Source of the DNA: Verpa conica
Taxonomy: Eukaryota; Ascomycota; Pezizomycetes; Pezizales; Morchellaceae
Direction: 5' to 3'
NCBI GenBank assembly: GCA_033030425.1
Contig: JAUFSD010000002.1
Location: 2,356,001-2,420,000, forward strand
DNA: 64,000 nt
Part shown: positions 58,209 to 64,000 of the stretch, one piece after another
Position numbering within the stretch: position 1 is the first letter of the stretch
Layout: every line of letters starts with the position of its first letter
Program-made: the position numbers and the translations under genes
The notes under the pieces: generated by a model
What the model was told of the DNA's origin: nothing
Seen by the model: only the letters and a program-made list of their open reading frames with translations
Database searches by the model: none

Positions 58209-61200
58209 TTAATGACAAACCCCCCTCACCCCCTCCACGACCAGCCCCGTTACAACGCCTCTCGCTACGCCTCGCTCCTGTAGCGCATCAAATACAACCC
58301 CCCAACACTCCCTACTCGCCCCAGCACCCATCAACCCCTTTAGGGCCTCTGGTACTCCACGTTCACCTACCAACCTCCGTGCCTTCTCTCGTAGTTCTCC
58401 TTTCTCGTCATCACTCATCTCCTTCACCACCGGCCATGCATCCCTTTCTTCCTTGGTCGGGAACCCGTTCTTGGTTATTCGGCGGATGTGTGAAGCAATT
58501 GCAGCATCGGCAGTATTTGCATCAATTACAGTCTCTTGTATAAGAGCCCTGATGCTCTCTAGTGTAGCATTCCCAGGTCTTAGCAAGATATTCTTTGCAA
58601 CATTGAGAAGCGACCGTCGGAATAGCCATGCGGATGAGAGAGTATATAGCTCGCTGATAATGGCAAAAAATATTTCCACGGCGAACTGTGTCTCCGTCTC
58701 CGATAGCGGTTCTGAGGAGGTTTTACGCCTCTGTAGCGGTGGCGGCGGCAAATCTGCCGCGGAAGGGGGTGGGGGAGGAGTCGTCGAGATTGCCGGGGGA
58801 GACGGAGGCACGGGTGATAGTGGTACGGGGACAGAAGTGAGTAGTGTGGCACCTGCAGATGCAGCTCGATTTCGAGGGGTCATCGTTTCCGGCTCGGCTC
58901 GAAGTAGTGAGGACGCTGTACTCCCGGATCGGGTTCGTGTAGGAGCGGCGTCGCTGTCGTAGTCGTCTGGCATATCACTTGGTGGGGGAGGTAGGGATAC
59001 GAATCCAGGTTCATCACCATTACCGGCGGGGATTTCGAGCTGGATGTAGCCGTCCTTTTCGACCCTCTGAACGCGACCCGTACCCATTAAACTACTTCTT
59101 CTCGCGGGGAAACTTTGCCTATTGTTCTGCTTAGCTTCCTCTTCGTCGACCTTCCCGGACTGTTCGTTCTCCATCTGTAATGTATCACTTCTCCGTAGAG
59201 TCGATACATCTAGTGTTTGTCGTCGGTTCTCTCCGTTCTGGTTAAGAGCCCGCTTCATAAACACACCCCCGAACAAACTCTTTCCACCCTCGGCTGCCCC
59301 TTGCGGTGCCTTTGTGAGCGCATCCAACATTCCACCACCCATCTTTGCAAATGCTTGTGGGTTCGGCCAGCCCTTTCCTAACCCACCGAAAGCGCCACCT
59401 GGAGAAGGCGCTTTACCACCAGTACCAGTGTCGCCATCCTTTTCAAGGAAACGTTTCATGCCTTCACATTCCGCAAGGACTTTCTCTTTGAGAGCATCAT
59501 TAATGTAACGCTCTAGTTGGGTGCGGAGGGTTTCTTTAGTACCGCCACGCCATGAAGGGAGTTCAGAGTGTGATCGCGTAAATGATTCGAGGCCACTGAT
59601 ATTAGAGATTCGGCGTAAGACTTCATGTAATGTCTCAAAATCCGTGTACTTCCTCGTTAAAATCCACCCCGGCACAGTCGAGATCCCAGGTTCAATCTGA
59701 AGGAGGTAAACTGCGGATGTAGGTTTAGAGCGGAGTGGTCTGTCAGCAGGGGCCGAGAAGCCGGCGCCGGAGAAGGGATCGAAGACTTTCGATTCTGAGG
59801 GTGGTGTGAGATCAGATACTGTTATGTTAGCCTTATAGAGAGGATCTAGAGGTTGTATCGGAGAGGTTGGAGCCGGGCTCGGAGGCAGTAGTTGATCGAA
59901 TGACGTAAAGGTTCCCGGCTCAGTAGACGGGGAGGTAGGTTCCTCAGCAATTGTAGGGGGGCGAGAACTCCCGTTATCGGATGAGGTCCGAATAGAAACA
60001 TTGTCGCCGCCCCCATTACCATTCCGGTTTAAGCTAAAATCACCAGAAAGCCGCTTTGCCTCTTCCTCAGCAATCATAGCATTGAGCTCTTGTGCTTCCC
60101 TCATTGCACGCTCCATTTCCTCCTCTGCACGGGAGATCCGCTTCGCCTTTTGAGCTTCCGCAGCAGCGGTAACACGATTGTCATTTACAGCAAGGGTTGC
60201 TTCACCAATATCGATCTTTTGAAGAATTTCTGGCTGTGTTTCCTTCTCGAGGAGATAGACGATTGTACTGTTGATCCATTCCGCGGAGGAGAACTTATCA
60301 ACCAATTTCTCCAGTACCACGCCGGCTATGATCTCCGTCAGGAATGAGCGGACCGGGTCACAGGTTACGGCCTCTGAGGGTACAAAGGACTGGACTATAT
60401 CATCCGCTGCCATCCTAAGTTTTCGCTTCTGCTCTCTCCGGTCGACAAGTTGGGATAGTGCACTGGAAGGGTATTCCTCGACATAGGTTCCTATTGACGA
60501 CTGACTAGTCTGTGCCAGCTCCCGGAAGAAGACAATAAACGTATTTGAGGTGCTGATGAGGAAAAGGAGAAAAGTATCCGTTGGTCGCTTCTGTGAGAGA
60601 TGTGAATGCATGTTGTGAAGCGTTTGCGTGAGCATTTGACGGCACGCTGTAGGGAAGTTCTCATCCGCGGGCAGTATGGGTGTAAACCACCACCTACGGG
60701 GAATATCAATAAACAATCTAAAGTAGATTTTTCGTAGAAAACAAACCGAACGTAGTCTCTCGTCACTGCATCAGTAAGCTCCGTAAAGGCCTCCGCCGTC
60801 TCTGGTGGAAGTGAAGAAAAATCCACAACCCTCTGTGATCTTGAAGACCTCTTTTTATCTCGCAGCCGTCAGTTCTGAATTGGAGCCCTCTATAGAAAAG
60901 TCCACACAGAAACACACCTTTCCATAACCAGATTTCTCACTACCATTCTCAGAAGTCGGAGAAGCACCCCCATCTCGAACCTCCAACATCTTCTTATCCA
61001 ACCAGTCCACCATGCTCCCTCCGATCCCAACACCTTCGTTCCGTCCTTTGTTCGGCCTGAGATTCTCTAAGCTCGCGTGCAGCACCACACCCCCCATCAC
61101 ACCCACCACCAATAGCCCAAGACTCCCGAAGACCATGTAAAGGACCACCGTAGAGCCTAGCATCACCCCACCGAGGGTCTCCGGGGTGGCATGTTGTAGG

Positions 61201-61376
61201 AAGTCAAGGACGTATGCTGTAACCTCGGCGATTGTTGTTTCTGTTGAGCTCCTGGCCGGAGCTACCGGGGGTGTATCTTTGGGCTCTTCAGTCGTAGGTG
61301 TTAACGGGGGAGTACTGGGGGTCTCTGCAGGCGTTGAAGGGAATTCCGTAGGTGTAGGGGTAGGTTCTGATTCCAT
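58209..61376 (-). CDS. PXA-PX-nexin_C sorting nexin with N-terminal membrane segment
   Basis: Three exons, 61376-60918, 60850-60747 and 60693-58209, give 1015 aa. The Pro/Thr-rich N-terminus leads to a strongly hydrophobic stretch at about residues 68-98 (STVVLYMVFGSLGLLVVGVM), so the protein is probably anchored in an endosomal or ER membrane. The PXA domain starts near residue 155 (VDFSSLPPETAEAFTELTD, then DYVRWWFTPILP) and runs to about 360 including a coiled-coil RISRAEEEMERAMREAQE. A disordered linker follows, then the PX domain at about 475-605 (GWILTRKYTDFETLHEVLRR, ELPSWRGG, RYINDALKEKVLAECEGMKRFL), which binds phosphoinositides, and the nexin_C domain at about 850-1010. Sorting nexins of this plan (SNX13/SNX25-like) work in endosome and contact-site lipid traffic. 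The first intron is ambiguous: acceptor at 60851 (67 bp) or at 60833 (85 bp); both keep the frame. Confidence 0.88.
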
Positions 61377-62125
61377 GATTGAGGTTATTTTTTTAATTTT
61401 CAATTTTGCCGTCGAGGAGTGATAGGGGGAAGTGGTATGTATTGTATTGTAAATAGGTAGATACTATCCCAATGTTTAGGACGACGCCCAGCCTCGCCTA
61501 ATCTAGGGCCAGGGGAGAGAACAAGCTTATCTCAAATGTGTGGATACGTGGGGAGATTGCGAATACCAAAAGACCTGCAAATGATTATCCGGAGGGGGAG
61601 AGAGGAGGGAGAGGGAGAGATTGAAGCAATTACACTGGATTATGATGTATTGTACAGGCGTAAACTTATCGCAAGCTGTCCCCTGCAGATCTTGGGGCAG
61701 AGTGGCGGATGGTGAGTAAACACACGAGAAACGAAGGTCTCAGCCCGGTAAGCCAGGATTATCTTAATAAGGAAACTAGACCGGCGAAGGGAGAAACATG
61801 AAACCAGAAGGGGGATCATTGACAGTCCCCCATCAATGCTTGATACATATATGATGTGGGTGTGTGTATATCCCTCGTGTCTGTTTATTATTTGGCTGGT
61901 CATATAATATCTATCTATCCAGTGATGTTGTGGATTAGTGCTGCTGGTGTTATGAAACTACTTGGTGGAAGTAACCCTAACCCTGCCATTCAGTATTCCC
62001 ACCGATCCCTGAGAGATACATAGCAGCGTAAAACTCCCAGATAAGTCCATAAGTCCCTCATTCTAGATACCCTATATATAATACACCGCTCAAAGTACAA
62101 ACCCCTCCACATACACATCCCACCA
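61377..62125. other. Intergenic region
   Basis: Promoter of the sorting nexin and 3' flank of the RING/ankyrin gene. A GTAACCCTAACCCTG motif at about 61972 contains telomere-like repeats. A purine run of GGGAGAGAG type lies near 61590-61620. Confidence 0.45.
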
Positions 62126-62886
62126 TTACTCGCCCCTCAATCTCCTCAACTGCACCTCATCTGCCCCCAGCTCAGCGGCAAGTTGATAATAGCTCCTCCC
62201 CTGAGCATCTAAAATCCCTCTGTCAGCCCCCCTCTCCAGCAGCCCCTGGATTAAATCCTCTCTCTGGTTTTGCACCGCCACATGGAGTCCCGTCTGCCCC
62301 GTCTCAAAATCCTGCACATTCAATAACCCCCCATCTTCATCTAACATCTCCACTACGCTCTCCAAATCACCTATGCATATACCCTCTCCATCAGCACCTT
62401 CAACACATCAAAAGTCACAAAAGAAAGAGATGGACCCCACCCTCAGCACAAAACTCAAGAAATGCGCGGATCTTCTTAAGCTCCGGGTTTAGGTCGTAAA
62501 ACTCTTCTTCATCGAGCATTGCCCCGAGGTCGAAGGACCGTTGTACTCCACCTTCATTCCGGTATGTTACTAGTAGCTTTCCGGATATACTGTTGAGGAC
62601 GTCTGAGTGGCAGGAAGGACAGAGTTTCTTGGTCTCGGGGGTTGCGGTGTCAGAGGAGTATTCATCTGCAAAACATGACCTGGGATGAGTTAGCTGGGAA
62701 AGGGAGGTGAGAGAAGGGAGGGAAAGAATGAATAGACCAGTGGTAGTGGTGGCCACAGGAGAGTTCTATGTCATCAACTATTCCGGCAGCACCGGGGATT
62801 GAGTCTTCAGGGTCTTCGAGTGGGATTATGAGGGGTTCTGAGCATGATATGCAGAGGTCATCCGGTGCAGTAGCGGAAGCGGACAT
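62126..62886 (-). CDS. RING-like zinc-finger and ankyrin protein
   Basis: Exons 62886-62738, 62679-62441 and 62370-62126 give 210 aa. The N-terminal half has a RING-H2-like set of metal ligands: CISC near residue 12, then CGHHYHWSCF and LCPSC. The next part (LVTYRNEGGVQRSFD, DLNPELKKIRAFLEFCAEGD) is helical and leads to two ankyrin repeats: ESVVEMLDEDGGLLNVQDFE and TGQTGLHVAVQNQREDLIQG, then LLERGADRGILDAQGRS. Proteins of this build are small fungal ubiquitin-ligase candidates; activity is not shown. Two donors are weak (GTCTAT and GTGGGG), but in each case the splice reconnects the CGHHYHW/SCF ligands or the repeat frame. The first ATG is used as the start. Confidence 0.82.
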
Positions 62887-63230
62887 GGTGCCTGTAAAGT
62901 ACGTATTATCGATAATTGGGTCAGATCTGCAGGAAAGGGAACCTTGGGGTGTCTGTGTCTTGTTGTTGCGGGATGGTGGGGGTGGTGAGTGTTACTACAT
63001 AGAACTAAATCTTCGGGTTGGAATCTTGGGTGCAGTTAATTAACCAGGTTAAACACTTCCGAGAACATTCACAAGGGATCACTCGGAATATTCGGAATAT
63101 TCCCATCAAAGTTTTATCTATATCAAATCAAGTTGTGTCTAGAAAAAAGAAAAACCTATATCCGAAGAAACAAGGGATCTCAGTCTGGTTTATCTCGAAG
63201 AAAGTACTGACTTTACCCGCCCAGCACCAC
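62887..63230. other. Intergenic region
   Basis: About 340 bp between two genes in the same direction; carries the RING/ankyrin promoter. Nothing further is seen. Confidence 0.45.
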
Positions 63231-64000
63231 CTATAAACCTAATCTACCACACCTCTCTATCCAGCCCGGCAACCATATGTCACCTCCCCACGTCCCCGCT
63301 TTCTCAAAACTCCAATCTTTTACCCTCTTCTCAGAGCTCACCCATTCCAGCGGCTTCCCATACACAGCTCCCACATGGCACGACTTATATCTATCCCTGT
63401 GTGCCTCACAACACACCCTCACCCTCGCCTCCACCTGTCCTAGGAATATCCACTCAAGTCTCCCCAGTACCTCCCCATACTCATGCGCAATTTTCATCAT
63501 CTCACTATTATGCCAAACCTCCCATGCCATCGCTTCACGCTCCTCAGTACTCTCTCCACCAAAATGATCCTCATCACTGACACCCTCGGGATGGCGGCGG
63601 AGGGTGTAGTAATGCTCAGGTAGGATCTCGGGGAGTGGGTGATCATAAGTGTCTCGCGTGAATACCAGCACTCGTAACCTCTGGAGTGGATGGAATGCAG
63701 TTATGAGGGCATCGTGATCGATGACCCACTCATTGAAATCATTACTTTGGTTACCAGCAGAGATCCACAGTTGATTTAGGGTAGTAATGCGACCTATGAT
63801 TTCTAGTGCTGGGGTATCGATACTCTTAGACTCCCAAACAAGATGTAGTGATCCCAAGTACCGAAAACTCAGAAGAGCTGGGAGAAGCTGCGTGTTGAGG
63901 AACGAGGAGGTGTTTGGGCGGGGAGCGGTGAAGGAGTGAATCTGAGGATTTGTGGTGATAAAAGGAATATCAGAAGAAGAGATGGGAACGGGCGTGTTAT
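63231..64000 (-). CDS. F-box-type protein, C-terminal part (runs off the window)
   Basis: The frame is open from the right edge to the stop at 63231, so only the last 256 codons are here. It shows short leucine-rich segments (LLPALLSFRYLGSLHLVW, LEIIGRITTLNQLWISAG, FHPLQRLRVLVFTRD) and ends with a Trp-rich part (RLEWIFLGQVEARV, GDIWLPGWIERC). This pattern is that of the C-terminal, LRR-like half of the numerous fungal F-box proteins; the F-box itself would be upstream of the edge, so the name is an inference. The short segments with DEDHFGGESTEEREAMAWEV are polar insertions. No intron is needed in this part. Confidence 0.6.
   Translation of the reverse strand, partial: NTPVPISSSDIPFITTNPQIHSFTAPRPNTSSFLNTQLLPALLSFRYLGSLHLVWESKSIDTPALEIIGRITTLNQLWISAGNQSNDFNEWVIDHDALITAFHPLQRLRVLVFTRDTYDHPLPEILPEHYYTLRRHPEGVSDEDHFGGESTEEREAMAWEVWHNSEMMKIAHEYGEVLGRLEWIFLGQVEARVRVCCEAHRDRYKSCHVGAVYGKPLEWVSSEKRVKDWSFEKAGTWGGDIWLPGWIERCGRLGL

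Noticed and set aside
1..64000. tRNA, rRNA, CRISPR and origins
   Set aside because: No cloverleaf with a GGTTCRA loop and acceptor stem was found by eye, no rRNA-like stretch and no spaced direct-repeat array. A covariance-model search would be needed to exclude a tRNA.

Overview
The window is nuclear DNA of a filamentous ascomycete fungus. Coding genes have short introns (about 50-85 bp) with GTANGT-type donors and CTAAC/CTGAC-like branch points close to the acceptor. Several proteins are of fungal or ascomycete type: a RasB/Ras-2 type GTPase with the fungal insert, a ccg-6-like wall protein, an ARE-type sterol acyltransferase, a PXA-PX sorting nexin and a NACHT-ankyrin receptor. The very gene-poor spacers with MITE-like elements and relic sequence would suit a repeat-rich genome such as that of a pezizomycete. 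That placement is an inference, not something a single marker proves.

Layout. 1-7.4 kb: no supportable gene. 7.4-8.2 kb: Ras GTPase (-). 8.2-15.2 kb: spacer with one pogo-like MITE and a perfect 24-bp palindrome. 15.3-18.2 kb: a UPF0303/YBR137W-type protein (+) and a cysteine-rich GPI-anchored surface protein with four exons (+). 18.2-25 kb: spacer with a doubtful ORF, a small secreted protein (-) and a degenerate copy of a second MITE family. 25.0-26.3 kb: Ser-rich protein of unknown function (-). 26.3-30.2 kb: spacer with microsatellites. 30.2-33.8 kb: a broken NOD-like receptor gene (esterase-like, NACHT, ankyrin and acidic repeats; -). 34.7-36.0 kb: mitochondrial TRM61-like tRNA methyltransferase (+). 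38.7-39.3 kb: ccg-6-like GPI wall protein (-). 42.8-44.4 kb: conserved protein of unknown function (-).

From 46.9 kb on the window is denser: a dual-specificity phosphatase (+), a nine-exon sterol O-acyltransferase (-), two MITEs of different families side by side, a dienelactone hydrolase family protein (+), a BTB protein (+), a multi-pass membrane protein (+), a PXA-PX-nexin_C sorting nexin (-), a RING-like/ankyrin protein (-), and the 3' part of an F-box-type protein that runs off the right edge (-).

The genes are independent housekeeping, signalling and surface functions; I see no biosynthetic cluster. Most gene models below were spliced by hand. Reading frame, splice signals and family motifs agree across each junction except where stated. 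The most unusual object is the NLR gene. It has an Asn where the esterase nucleophile Ser is expected, a GA-dinucleotide frameshift just before the P-loop, two further frameshifts and several stops, yet keeps near-identical ankyrin repeats and a 21-bp acidic minisatellite.
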